In this document: positions 34,411 to 42,666 of the stretch, piece by piece
Numbering within the stretch: the first letter of the stretch is position 1
How the letters are laid out: every line of letters starts with the position of its first letter
Notes under the pieces: generated by a model
What the model was told of the DNA's origin: nothing
Databases searched by the model: none
The model's input: the letters and a program-made list of their open reading frames with translations, nothing else
Position numbers and translations under genes: made by a program
NCBI RefSeq assembly: GCF_001950325.1
Contig: NZ_BDJL01000055.1
Span: 44,032 to 108,031 of the forward strand
Length of the DNA: 64,000 bases
Direction of reading: 5' to 3'
DNA from: Carboxydothermus islandicus
GTDB taxonomy: Bacteria; Bacillota; Z-2901; Carboxydothermales; Carboxydothermaceae

Positions 34411-34601
34411 ACTTTACCTCCGCAAAAAATATTATAAATGCACCTCTTGTATATTAGGATATATTTAAAGGTTTTACAAGATAGTATTTGCACTTTTTAA
34501 ATAAAAATCAATGTATACTTTTTCACAATTTTTGCAAATTAAAAAGGATTTTACCATCTTATGTAGAAATACTTTATATAAAATACAAGCAGGAGGTAAT
34601 T

Positions 34602-36251
34602 ATGTTAAATCCTGTACCTGCCTATATTAGAGTTAACAATCTTAAAAATCCTCTGCAAAAGGTAAATGAATTTCATCAGTTACTGGCAAAGTTCAAAGAT
34701 CCCGATGACATCTTAAGGGAGGTATGTTTTTACTTAAAAGATTTATGGCAGGCTTTAGGATGTAATATTGTCATCCCTAAAAACCCCAAATATGAATTTG
34801 AACTAAAATCCCATTATTCATCCGCCGCTAAGCCAATTCCGGAAAATATCAATAAAAACAAGGGACTCAGTAGTCTTGTTTTTAAGGAAAAACGTCCTGT
34901 TTTAATAAACGATACCACCACTTCTCCTCTTACCAATAAAGAAATAGTTAATTACTATGGTCATAAAAGTGCTATTGCCGCTCCTATGGCCGGAAAGTCC
35001 AAAACTTTGGGGGTTATTATAGTATTTCATAAAGAAAAAGACTTTTTTACCATTGAAGATTTGGAACTTTTGACTTTTTTTGCAAATCATACGGCTTACG
35101 TCATAGAAACTCTCCAGCTCTTATACCGGCTGGAAAAAGGTATCTATCAGGATTTCTTAACCGGCGTTTATAATTACCGTTACCTGCAGGAATGCCTTTT
35201 AAAAATAGCCGAAGACCAAACAAAGCTTCCCCTTTCGGTTATCATGATCGACCTGGACAATTTTAAAAAGTTTAATGACATGTTTGGCCACAGGGCCGGT
35301 GACCAGATCATTAAAACTACCGCAAAAATCATAAAAAGTTCCGTGCGCAAAAACGACTTTGTTTTTCGCTACGGTGGCGATGAGTTTGCCGTTTTACTAC
35401 CGGCAACTGACTATCAAACTGCTTTAAATGTAGCCCAAAGAATATCAGAAAAAATCAAACAATATACTTATGTTATTGGGAAAAATCGTTTTCGCGGTTT
35501 TATAAGAGCCTCGGTGGGAGCTTCAACTTTAGGGATTGCTCCGACGCCGCAAATGGTCCTGGATCTTGCCGATAAAGCCATGTACCAGATTAAAAGAAGC
35601 CGCTTTAACATTTTAAACCACATTGCTATAGAAGAAGAAATACTTTCTGATTTTAACCAGGCAGAAAAAACCTTATTCAAAACGTTAAAAGTTTTATTAT
35701 CCTTAATCGATTTTAAAGACCACTACACTTTAGAACACTCCCGTCAGGTAAGCATCCTGTCTTACCATGTGGCCAAAAATTTAAACCTTGACCAGGAAAG
35801 CCTCAAAATTATTTATTTAGCAGGACTTTTACACGATGTGGGTAAAATCTGGATTGATGAAGCAATTATCAATAAACCGGGATCTCTAAACCTTTTAGAA
35901 TCAAGTGCAATTAAAAAACATCCGGTTATCGGCGCCGAAATATTAAAGCCCATATCTTTTTTAAAACCCTTGATTCCAATAATTTACCACCACCATGAAA
36001 AATACGATGGCAGCGGTTATCCCGACGGTCTTTCGGGAAAAAATATCCCTTTACTTGCGCGGATAATTACTTTGGCCGATAGCTTTGACGCCATGACCTC
36101 AACCCGTCCGTACCGTGAACCTTTAAATTTCAAAGAAGCCATCCTCGAAATAAAAAACTGCAGTGGCAGCCACTTTGACCCCGACTTGCTGGATGTCTTT
36201 GTAAAAACCTTATACCAGCTAAAAAGCGAAACTACGGAGATTTTTAGCTAA
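34602..36251 (+). CDS. GAF-GGDEF-HD-GYP protein (c-di-GMP synthesis and breakdown)
   Basis: A 549-residue cytoplasmic signalling protein. An N-terminal GAF domain (about 25-180) precedes a GGDEF domain with an intact YGGDEFAVLL active site, whose RKND five residues upstream fits the inhibitory I-site, and then an HD-GYP phosphodiesterase domain with HDVGKIWID, HPVIGAEIL and HHHEKYDGSGYPDGLSG. Both activities look competent, so it may switch between making and degrading c-di-GMP. The frame opens at 34488; ATG 34602 with AGGAGGTAATT is clearly the start. The 3' end overlaps the convergent methyltransferase gene by 33 bases. Confidence 0.92.
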   Translation: MLNPVPAYIRVNNLKNPLQKVNEFHQLLAKFKDPDDILREVCFYLKDLWQALGCNIVIPKNPKYEFELKSHYSSAAKPIPENINKNKGLSSLVFKEKRPVLINDTTTSPLTNKEIVNYYGHKSAIAAPMAGKSKTLGVIIVFHKEKDFFTIEDLELLTFFANHTAYVIETLQLLYRLEKGIYQDFLTGVYNYRYLQECLLKIAEDQTKLPLSVIMIDLDNFKKFNDMFGHRAGDQIIKTTAKIIKSSVRKNDFVFRYGGDEFAVLLPATDYQTALNVAQRISEKIKQYTYVIGKNRFRGFIRASVGASTLGIAPTPQMVLDLADKAMYQIKRSRFNILNHIAIEEEILSDFNQAEKTLFKTLKVLLSLIDFKDHYTLEHSRQVSILSYHVAKNLNLDQESLKIIYLAGLLHDVGKIWIDEAIINKPGSLNLLESSAIKKHPVIGAEILKPISFLKPLIPIIYHHHEKYDGSGYPDGLSGKNIPLLARIITLADSFDAMTSTRPYREPLNFKEAILEIKNCSGSHFDPDLLDVFVKTLYQLKSETTEIFS

Positions 36252-37568
36252 TTGGTTTTTAAATACTCCTTTTTTGACGTACCCAAAACCAAGAGCTACA
36301 CCTTCATCGCAGATTAAATACCAGCCTTCCGCCCACGGTACCGAAAAACTTTCACCTTTTATAAATGCTCGAAGCTGCTCCTTGGGCAATTCCAGGGCAC
36401 GAGTAAATTTTTTACTCAACAAACTAAAAGCCAAAGCCTGGGACGGTACAAAGCGTCCCTTTTTTATTTCGCCAAGTTCTCTGCCGGCACAAACCACCTT
36501 TAGACCGTTTATATCCGGCAAATTTTGCGGCAAGAGAAATAATTTTTCTCCTTTAAAGGCCACTTCCGGCTCGGGTACAGTAAAATATTCCTGCCAAAAC
36601 TTACTAAACTCTTCCATATTTATCTTTTTCCTTTCGGGTTTACCTTTCCTGGGTAAATGCGATTTATTTCCATCATCAAACAACTTAACCATTCGTGCAG
36701 CAAAATGTCCTTCTCCCTTTTGTTTAAAAGGCCAGATCCTAAAGGTTTTCTGTAACTCCAGGTTACTTTCGGCCCACTCCGGTATACCCGGCGAAACCCC
36801 TTTGATTTCAATACTTTCCAGCACAAAGTTGGGGTTTTGTTTTAAAAACCATGCTACCACCCTTTCATTTTCTTCGGGATTAAAGGTACAGGTTGAATAA
36901 ACCAGTACACCTCCTTCTTTTAAGAGTTTTGCTGCAGTGGTTAATAACTTTTTCTGGCGCACGCTACACCCCAGAACATGCTCAATGGACCATTCATCAA
37001 TAGCTCTGGGGTTTTTTCTAAACATCCCTTCCCCGGAGCATGGAGCATCCACTAAAATCCGATCAAAATAAGCTTCAAACTTTTCTTCAAGGTTAAGCGG
37101 ACTTTCATTTAAAACTAAAAAATTTTCATAGCCCCACCGTTCCAAATTTTCCGCCAGTATTTTAGCCCGGGAAAAGTTTACTTCATTGGCAACCAAAATT
37201 CCTTCCCCTTTTAATTTGCTTAGGATTTGCGTTGCTTTACCCCCGGGAGCAGCAGCCAAATCCAGTACCTTATCTCCCGGCTTAGGGTCCAAAACTTCCA
37301 CCGGCAGCATTGCTGAAGGCTCTTGTAAATAAAATGCCCCCGCCCAGTGCCAGGGGTCTTTTCCCAAAAGCATTTCTTCAGAAAGATAATAACCTTCCGG
37401 ACACCAGGGAATCGCTTCTAAGTATCCATAGCGCTGGTATAAATCCTCTTTGCTGATTTTTCCGGGATTAATTCTTAAACCGCGAAAAGGAGGATCGTTA
37501 ATTATTTCTTTTAATTTTTCTGCTGCAATTCCTATAAAAGTCTGGTACTTTTCCCAAAATCCTTCCAA
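36219..37568 (-). CDS. RsmF/NOL1/NOP2/Sun-family RNA cytosine-5 methyltransferase
   Basis: An S-adenosylmethionine-dependent m5C methyltransferase for rRNA or tRNA. About 449 residues: VLDLAAAPGGKATQI is the SAM loop, ILVDAPCSGEGMFRKNP holds the first conserved Cys, and YSTCTFNPEENE holds the catalytic Cys; a C-terminal RsmF-like/PUA-like extension follows. The frame opens with TTG 37586, but TTG 37568 has GGAGG 9 bases upstream and is chosen. Confidence 0.9.
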   Translation of the reverse strand: MEGFWEKYQTFIGIAAEKLKEIINDPPFRGLRINPGKISKEDLYQRYGYLEAIPWCPEGYYLSEEMLLGKDPWHWAGAFYLQEPSAMLPVEVLDPKPGDKVLDLAAAPGGKATQILSKLKGEGILVANEVNFSRAKILAENLERWGYENFLVLNESPLNLEEKFEAYFDRILVDAPCSGEGMFRKNPRAIDEWSIEHVLGCSVRQKKLLTTAAKLLKEGGVLVYSTCTFNPEENERVVAWFLKQNPNFVLESIEIKGVSPGIPEWAESNLELQKTFRIWPFKQKGEGHFAARMVKLFDDGNKSHLPRKGKPERKKINMEEFSKFWQEYFTVPEPEVAFKGEKLFLLPQNLPDINGLKVVCAGRELGEIKKGRFVPSQALAFSLLSKKFTRALELPKEQLRAFIKGESFSVPWAEGWYLICDEGVALGFGYVKKGVFKNQLAKNLRSFAF

Positions 37569-37625
37569 TGGCCTCAACCTCCACAAAACTCTGTTACATA
37601 TTCAAAATAACACAAAAATTTCTCC

Positions 37626-37653
37626 TTGCCAAAATCTTAATTTAAGGTATAAT
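37626..37653 (+). promoter_or_regulatory. predicted sigma-A promoter of the tetR gene
   Basis: TTGCCA (37626-37631), 16-base spacer, TATAAT (37648-37653), 35 bases ahead of the TTG start. An operator-like half-palindrome follows at once. Confidence 0.65.
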
Positions 37654-37658
37654 ATAAA

Positions 37659-37676
37659 CAGAATGTTCTTTCTGTG
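37659..37676 (+). promoter_or_regulatory. putative TetR operator, autoregulatory copy
   Basis: ACAGAATGTTCTTTCTGT lies just after the -10 box. It shares AGAA and TTCTTTCT with the two palindromes ahead of the FAD/Fe-S gene, so it is the likely autoregulatory site. It is an imperfect match. Confidence 0.5.
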
Positions 37677-37687
37677 GGGGTGCGGAT

Positions 37688-38269
37688 TTGGCAAAAAAAA
37701 CTCCAGAGACAGAAATAAAACAAAAAATTTACCTATCAGCCCGGAAACTCTTTGTTGAAAAAGGTTACCACCAAACCAGTATCCCGGATATTGTCAAAGA
37801 TGCCGGGGTAAGTATTGGGGCAATTTATCACCACTTCTCTTCTAAAGAGGAATTGGCCCGCGTCATTCATGAAGATGCGGTGGAAAGCTTTTTAAGCCGT
37901 TACCAGTTACAGGTGGAAGCAAAGGCCACTGCTAAAGAAAAAATTCGTGGTTTTGTAGAAATGATGTTTAACTGGGCCGATGAAGATTTAATCACCGTTA
38001 ACTATCTTTTACACGCCCGTCCCAAAGAAATTTTAGATTGCAACTTTACTATTTGCACTGCTGAAGGCCTGGAAGCCGTGAAAAAAATCGTTGAGTTTGG
38101 CCAAAAGGAAGGTACTTTTAAAGATGCAGACCAGATACTTTTAGCTGCTTTTATTTCCGGCCCTGTCATGCGTTTAATAGAATTAAAAACTGACGGTATT
38201 ATCACCCAGCCTTTATCCAGTATCATCGATACCACTGCCCAGCTAATATTTGATGCCTTAAAAAAGTAA
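37688..38269 (+). CDS. TetR-family transcriptional repressor
   Basis: A 193-residue regulator. The N-terminal helix-turn-helix reads ARKLFVEKGYHQTSIPDIVK and then GVSIGAIYHHFSSKEELA; the C-terminal ligand domain ends in a helical dimerisation segment. The style is that of fatty-acid or acyl-CoA responsive TetR members, though the ligand is unknown. It uses a TTG start at 37688 with GGGGGTG upstream. It reads towards the GlcD-GlcF gene, and matching palindromes flank both promoters, so it probably represses itself and that gene. Confidence 0.9.
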   Translation: MAKKTPETEIKQKIYLSARKLFVEKGYHQTSIPDIVKDAGVSIGAIYHHFSSKEELARVIHEDAVESFLSRYQLQVEAKATAKEKIRGFVEMMFNWADEDLITVNYLLHARPKEILDCNFTICTAEGLEAVKKIVEFGQKEGTFKDADQILLAAFISGPVMRLIELKTDGIITQPLSSIIDTTAQLIFDALKK

Positions 38270-38290
38270 TCTTATTTTTTTAAATGTAAC

Positions 38291-38339
38291 AGAAAGAATA
38301 TTCTTTTTTATAAAAATATTTGTGAAAGAATATTCTTTC
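38291..38339 (+). promoter_or_regulatory. pair of palindromic operators upstream of the FAD/Fe-S oxidoreductase gene
   Basis: AGAAAGAATATTCTTTTT (38291-38308) and GAAAGAATATTCTTTC (38324-38339) share the perfect core AAAGAATATTCTTT. Their centres are about 32-33 bases apart, three helical turns. They sit between the TetR gene and its downstream neighbour and are the likely operators. Confidence 0.75.
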
Positions 38340-38431
38340 TTTCAAGGAGGTGAAACGGTGTAAAAGGGCTTCTGTTCTTATAATTTTTTGTTACAAGTTT
38401 CTCAAAATAATTTTTGCAGGAGGTTTTAGAA

Positions 38432-41104
38432 ATGGAAAAATTAAAGGAAATTTTTCAGGAACGTTTTCGGGATAATTACCTTGAAAGAATTCTTTACAGC
38501 CATGACATGGGGGTTATCCCGAGTGCCGTTAAAAAGACTTTTAACTCCCTACCCGACGCTGTAGTTCAGCCAGTAAACAAAGAAGAAATTAAACAGTTGG
38601 TAATTTATGCGCAAACGGCAAAAATCCCTATTGTTCCCCGGGGCGCTGCTACCGCTGGCTTCGGAGGAGCTGTTCCTACTAAAGGTGGAATTGTGGTAGA
38701 TTTTATCAGGATGAAAAACATTATTTCCTTTAACCCGGAAAAGCAAACCGTTACCGTTGAGCCAGGGCTTGTCTGGCAGGAGTTGGATGAGTATCTAAAC
38801 CGTTACGGTTACACGCTACGGCTCTATCCTACCAGCTATCCCGGTTCCACCGTTGGCGGCTGGGTTGCCCAGGGCGGCACGGGAATCGGTAGTTATAAGT
38901 TTGGAAGCTTTTTGGAAAATATCGTAGAGGTTAAAGCCATCCTGGGGGACGGAACGGAAAAAATTTTTGCCGGTGACGAGCTTAAATTAATTTACGGTTT
39001 AGAAGGTATCACCGGCTTAATTTACGAAGTTACGATAAAAATTATGCCCAGAAAAGAAGAAGTCCCTGTACTGGCAGCTTTTCCTGAACTTGAAAATTTA
39101 AGTTCATTAATGGATAGTTTGGAAAAAGAAAATCTTCCCCTGTGGTCCGTAAATTTAATGTCCCCGGAATTTGTAAAACTTCAACAAAAAGCCCAAAATC
39201 ACCATATTCTTCCTGAAGATAAATATTTTCTTAATTTTGTCCTGCTATCCCCAACCCAGAAAGATTTAGATAGTCTTACTGCAACCTTAAACCGGTTTGG
39301 CGGAAAAATAATGCCCTCCGCTATTGCTGAAGAGGAATGGAACAACCGTTTTTATCCCATGCGTTTAAAACGTCTTGGTCCGTCAATTGTAGCTTCCGAA
39401 GTTTTATTGCCAAAAAATCAAGCCTGGCGCTTTTTAACTGAAACAAAAAATAAGTTTAAAGGCGAATTTGCTTTTGAAGGTACTTTTGCTGCTAAAGACC
39501 AAATTACCTTCTTGGGTTTCCTTTTAGCCGATGAGCGCAAGCTTAATTTCCCTCTCCTTTATGCCAACTCGTTAGTAGTAAATGATCTGGCTTTTAAAAT
39601 GAATGGTCGCATCTTTGCCCTTGGCATGTACTTTACCGATTATGCGGAAGAGTTTTTAGGTAAAGATTTAGTGTCAAAAATTTTAAACTTTAAACAAAAA
39701 ACCGACCCAAGCGGTATCTTAAATCCAGGCAAAATTCTTCCTCCATCTTTAGACAAAAACTCTCCCTTAAAAGCTTTAAACGCCGCTATGAAGAGCGCTA
39801 ATTTCAGTAAATCTCTCTTGGGCGGACTCGGTAAACTGTTAGGCGGCAGCAGAGAAGATAATGGCAACGGTAAAGCCGTAAAGGGACTACCGGCAGAAAT
39901 GGTAGAAGAAAGTTATATTTGTGCCCAGTGCGGTTTTTGCCGAACCAATTGTACCGTCTTCATGCCCGACCCCTGGGAATCGAACTCTCCCAGAGGTAAA
40001 TGGTATTTATTAAACCAGTATGCTAAAGGAGAAATTGAACTTAACGAAGAATTAGTAAGCTCGTTAGTACTGTGTACCACCTGCAAGAAGTGCGATGTGG
40101 TCTGTCAAACCAACTTACCTAACGCCGAACGCTGGATTGGCTTAAGACCGATAGTTAACGAAAAGGGTTATATTATTACCGGTCTGGATTTAGTTAAAGA
40201 GAACGTAGTAAATACCGGAAACTTCTGGGGAGTACCAAAAGAGGCTAAAAACTGGCTTCTTCCTGATATTGAATATGTAGAAGAAGGGGAAATTGCCTAC
40301 TGGCCGGGTTGCTGGGCAAGTATCATCATGAAAAATATGCCGCAAAACATAGCCAGGATAATGAATAAAGCAGGAGTACCTTTTGTGTACCTGGGTGATG
40401 CGGAAGGTTGCTGCGGCTTATACCACGCTCTTGGCGGGTATCAAGAACAGTTTGCCGAAAAAGTCCGGGAAAATTACCGAAATTTAAAAGCCCGGGGTAT
40501 TAAAAAATTAATTCTCTCCTGTCCCGGCTGTTTTGCTACCTTTACCGAAAACTATCATCAAATAGCCCATCACTTGGGAATTAACTGGGATATTGAAACC
40601 GAACATGTCACCGTATTTTTAAACCGTCTCATTGAACAAGGAAAACTAAAATTCACAGAACCCCTTAATGTTAAGGTAACCTACCACGATTCCTGTCATG
40701 TCGGACGCTGGTTTAATATTTACGATGAACCGAGAAATGTTTTAAAAGCTTTACCGGGAGTAGAGTTAGTAGAAATGCAGCACAACCGGGAAAAAGGTCT
40801 CTGCTGCGGTCTGGTAGCATCGTTCCACTCTATGCCAACCGTTGCTTATTCAGGGCAAAAGCGGATTCAGGAGGCAATTGACACCCAGGCTGATTATATA
40901 GTAACTAACTGTGCCGGCTGCGGTTCACAGATGAATTATACTTCTAATGCTTTAAATGCGAAAGTAAGGCAAAAAGATATTACCGATTTAGTTGCTATGG
41001 CTCTTGGAATAAATGACATTTTTGACCCTACCGAGCCAATAAAAAACTACATGGAAGCTGCCATTAAGCTCTTAGCTCCCTCCTGCGTAATGTTGAAAAA
41101 GTAA
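38432..41104 (+). CDS. GlcD-GlcF fusion: FAD-linked oxidase with Fe-S/CCG domains (first paralogue)
   Basis: Predicted oxidation of a 2-hydroxy acid such as lactate or glycolate, with electrons passing to Fe-S clusters and then an unknown acceptor. In about 890 residues: FAD_binding_4 domain (about 40-220, GSTVGGWVAQGGTGIGSYK), FAD-oxidase C-terminal domain to about 465, two [4Fe-4S] motifs CAQCGFCRTNC and CTTCKKCDVVC at about 495-560, and two CCG domains (CCGLYHALGG and CCGLVASFHS). ATG 38432 with GCAGGAGG is the start. Controlled by the upstream palindromes. Confidence 0.92.
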   Translation: MEKLKEIFQERFRDNYLERILYSHDMGVIPSAVKKTFNSLPDAVVQPVNKEEIKQLVIYAQTAKIPIVPRGAATAGFGGAVPTKGGIVVDFIRMKNIISFNPEKQTVTVEPGLVWQELDEYLNRYGYTLRLYPTSYPGSTVGGWVAQGGTGIGSYKFGSFLENIVEVKAILGDGTEKIFAGDELKLIYGLEGITGLIYEVTIKIMPRKEEVPVLAAFPELENLSSLMDSLEKENLPLWSVNLMSPEFVKLQQKAQNHHILPEDKYFLNFVLLSPTQKDLDSLTATLNRFGGKIMPSAIAEEEWNNRFYPMRLKRLGPSIVASEVLLPKNQAWRFLTETKNKFKGEFAFEGTFAAKDQITFLGFLLADERKLNFPLLYANSLVVNDLAFKMNGRIFALGMYFTDYAEEFLGKDLVSKILNFKQKTDPSGILNPGKILPPSLDKNSPLKALNAAMKSANFSKSLLGGLGKLLGGSREDNGNGKAVKGLPAEMVEESYICAQCGFCRTNCTVFMPDPWESNSPRGKWYLLNQYAKGEIELNEELVSSLVLCTTCKKCDVVCQTNLPNAERWIGLRPIVNEKGYIITGLDLVKENVVNTGNFWGVPKEAKNWLLPDIEYVEEGEIAYWPGCWASIIMKNMPQNIARIMNKAGVPFVYLGDAEGCCGLYHALGGYQEQFAEKVRENYRNLKARGIKKLILSCPGCFATFTENYHQIAHHLGINWDIETEHVTVFLNRLIEQGKLKFTEPLNVKVTYHDSCHVGRWFNIYDEPRNVLKALPGVELVEMQHNREKGLCCGLVASFHSMPTVAYSGQKRIQEAIDTQADYIVTNCAGCGSQMNYTSNALNAKVRQKDITDLVAMALGINDIFDPTEPIKNYMEAAIKLLAPSCVMLKK

Positions 41105-41108
41105 CAAA

Positions 41109-41157
41109 AGGGACGGTTCTGTCGGAACAGAAAATGGTGGTTGACAGAACCGTCCCT
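41109..41157. terminator. perfect 15-bp inverted repeat, probable two-way terminator and repeat-type element
   Basis: AGGGACGGTTCTGTC (41109-41123) is exactly complementary to GACAGAACCGTCCCT (41143-41157) across a 19-base loop. It fills the gap between two convergent genes. Similar GGGACGGTTCTGTC hairpins are, from memory, widespread in clostridial intergenic regions, so this may be a dispersed repeat. Flanking T runs are weak. Confidence 0.75.
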
Positions 41158-41161
41158 AAAA

Positions 41162-42352
41162 TTACGCTTTGGCCAGAACATACCGCGGTATTTTTAAAAG
41201 TAAAGCAAGCACTACCGCTCCTCCTAAAAGGACAGCAGAAATTTTATAGGCTAAAAGGTAACTTCCCGTCAGGTCTACCACTTTACCCGCTAAAAGCGGA
41301 CCAAAAACCCCTCCAATACCCCAGGCGGTAAAAACTAAACCATAATTTACTCCAAGATTTTTTGTACCGTAATAATCGGCCGTAGCCGAAGGGAAAAGGC
41401 TCAATAAAGCACCGTAAGCTAAACCGGCAATTGCCGTACCGATAGCCATACTGCCGATGGTATGATAAGTTCCAAAGAGAAGCATATTAACCCCGCCAGC
41501 CAGGAAAACTAAAAGCATGGTGTTGACCCTGCCAATTCTATCGGATACCAGTCCCGCCAATATTCTGCCGGAAGCATTAAAAATTGCCAGCAAAGCCACC
41601 AGCCAAAAGCCTTTTTCCCAGTTGGCTTGATCTTTGGCAATGGTTGTAATGTGACCGATTACCATGAGCCCCGCCGAAGCAGAAAAAGCAAACATCAACC
41701 ATAAAAGATAAAAACGGGAAGTTTTTAACATCTCCTGCCAGGTAAAATCCACACTAATTTTTGAAGTTTTACCGGTTGCTCCCGTCGCCCGGTAATCTGC
41801 GGGAGGGTCGGTTAACAATTGAGCCAGGATAACGGTAATTACCAAAAAAATCATACCTAAATAGATAAAAGTTCTCTCTAAGCCAAAATGATTTAAAAAC
41901 CAGGTGGTAAGGGGTGAAATATATACTGAAGCCAGACCAAATCCGCTTACTACAATTCCCGTAATTAACCCCTTCTTTTCAGGATCGAACCATTTCACCG
42001 CTGCCGGAGTTGCTGCCGCATAACCAAGACCAATTCCCGTCCCTGCCAGAATTCCAAAGGAAATAATCAAACCCGGTAGGGACGTTATTAATCCGCCCAA
42101 AATCATTCCGCTACCTATTAATATTCCCCCCACCGTTGCCACCTTGCGCGGACCTATCTGGTCCTGGAGCCGGCCGGCAAAAACCATGATAATCGCAAAA
42201 ACCGCACAAGCTATGGTATAGGGAAGTGCCGCCTGGGTATTACTCCAGCCCTGGGCAACTAACGCTTTCTTTATTACGCTCCAGCTGTAAAGCACCCCAA
42301 GCATTAAATTAATTCCGGTACCAGCAGCGGTTACCAAGATACCTTTATTCAC
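41162..42352 (-). CDS. MFS transporter, oxalate:formate antiporter (OFA/OxlT) family
   Basis: A 396-residue major facilitator with about twelve membrane segments. The opening TAAGTGINLMLGVLYSWSVI and GRLQDQIGPRKVATVGG, and LVSDRIGRVNTMLLV at the mid-loop repeat, are typical of the OFA subfamily, which moves oxalate, formate or lactate. GTG start at 42352 after GGGGGG. It lies convergent to the first GlcD-GlcF gene and downstream of actP, so carboxylate uptake is the natural guess. Confidence 0.87.
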   Translation of the reverse strand: MNKGILVTAAGTGINLMLGVLYSWSVIKKALVAQGWSNTQAALPYTIACAVFAIIMVFAGRLQDQIGPRKVATVGGILIGSGMILGGLITSLPGLIISFGILAGTGIGLGYAAATPAAVKWFDPEKKGLITGIVVSGFGLASVYISPLTTWFLNHFGLERTFIYLGMIFLVITVILAQLLTDPPADYRATGATGKTSKISVDFTWQEMLKTSRFYLLWLMFAFSASAGLMVIGHITTIAKDQANWEKGFWLVALLAIFNASGRILAGLVSDRIGRVNTMLLVFLAGGVNMLLFGTYHTIGSMAIGTAIAGLAYGALLSLFPSATADYYGTKNLGVNYGLVFTAWGIGGVFGPLLAGKVVDLTGSYLLAYKISAVLLGGAVVLALLLKIPRYVLAKA

Positions 42353-42568
42353 TTTTTCCCCCCCTGTCTAATAAAGTATTGAAATTAACTGTTCTGCTAC
42401 CCTCCTTTCCCTTAATATTCACTTTTAGATTATAGGTTTGATATCCCCGAACAACAATAAAACTTACTTTAAAAGCCACATTTTGCGGTTGAGTTACCAA
42501 ATTTTCGGGGGCAATTGTTTTAAATTTTAAAAAAATAGCAATTCGAACATTAATTTTAGCATTTCAAG

Positions 42569-42605
42569 AAAAAACCCCGCCTTTAGTTTTATACCTAAAG
42601 GCGGG
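42569..42605 (-). terminator. strong intrinsic terminator after actP
   Basis: CCCGCCTTTAG (42576-42586) and CTAAAGGCGGG (42595-42605) form an 11-bp stem with an 8-base loop; on the minus strand it is followed by GGTTTTTTC. It lies about 60 bases after the actP stop. Confidence 0.9.
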
Positions 42606-42606
42606 A

Positions 42607-42656
42607 CCGTTATCCTGGCAGCAGTACCCGGCCCTCACGCAGGATACCGCGCCAAA
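42607..42656 (-). ncRNA. structured 3'-UTR element of unknown class
   Basis: Between the actP stop and the terminator, UAUCCUG (minus strand, 42646-42640) pairs perfectly with CAGGAUA (42617-42611), enclosing a GC-rich loop GGGCCGGGUAC-type segment. GGCG at 42653-42650 can pair with the CGCC that starts the terminator's own stem, so alternative folds are possible. I do not recognise a known riboswitch. The rest of the 314-base gap (42353-42568) shows no gene. Confidence 0.4.
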
Positions 42657-42666
42657 GTTTTAACCC

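Noticed and set aside
36274-36900. 208-codon open frame on the plus strand
   Set aside because: Antisense to the RNA methyltransferase; composition is that of a reversed coding sequence.
42607-42656. Known riboswitch or 5S/SRP-like RNA
   Set aside because: Compared from memory with SAM, TPP, glycine, fluoride, ZTP, guanidine, c-di-GMP, c-di-AMP and Mg2+ classes; no core matches, so it is reported only as an unclassified structure.
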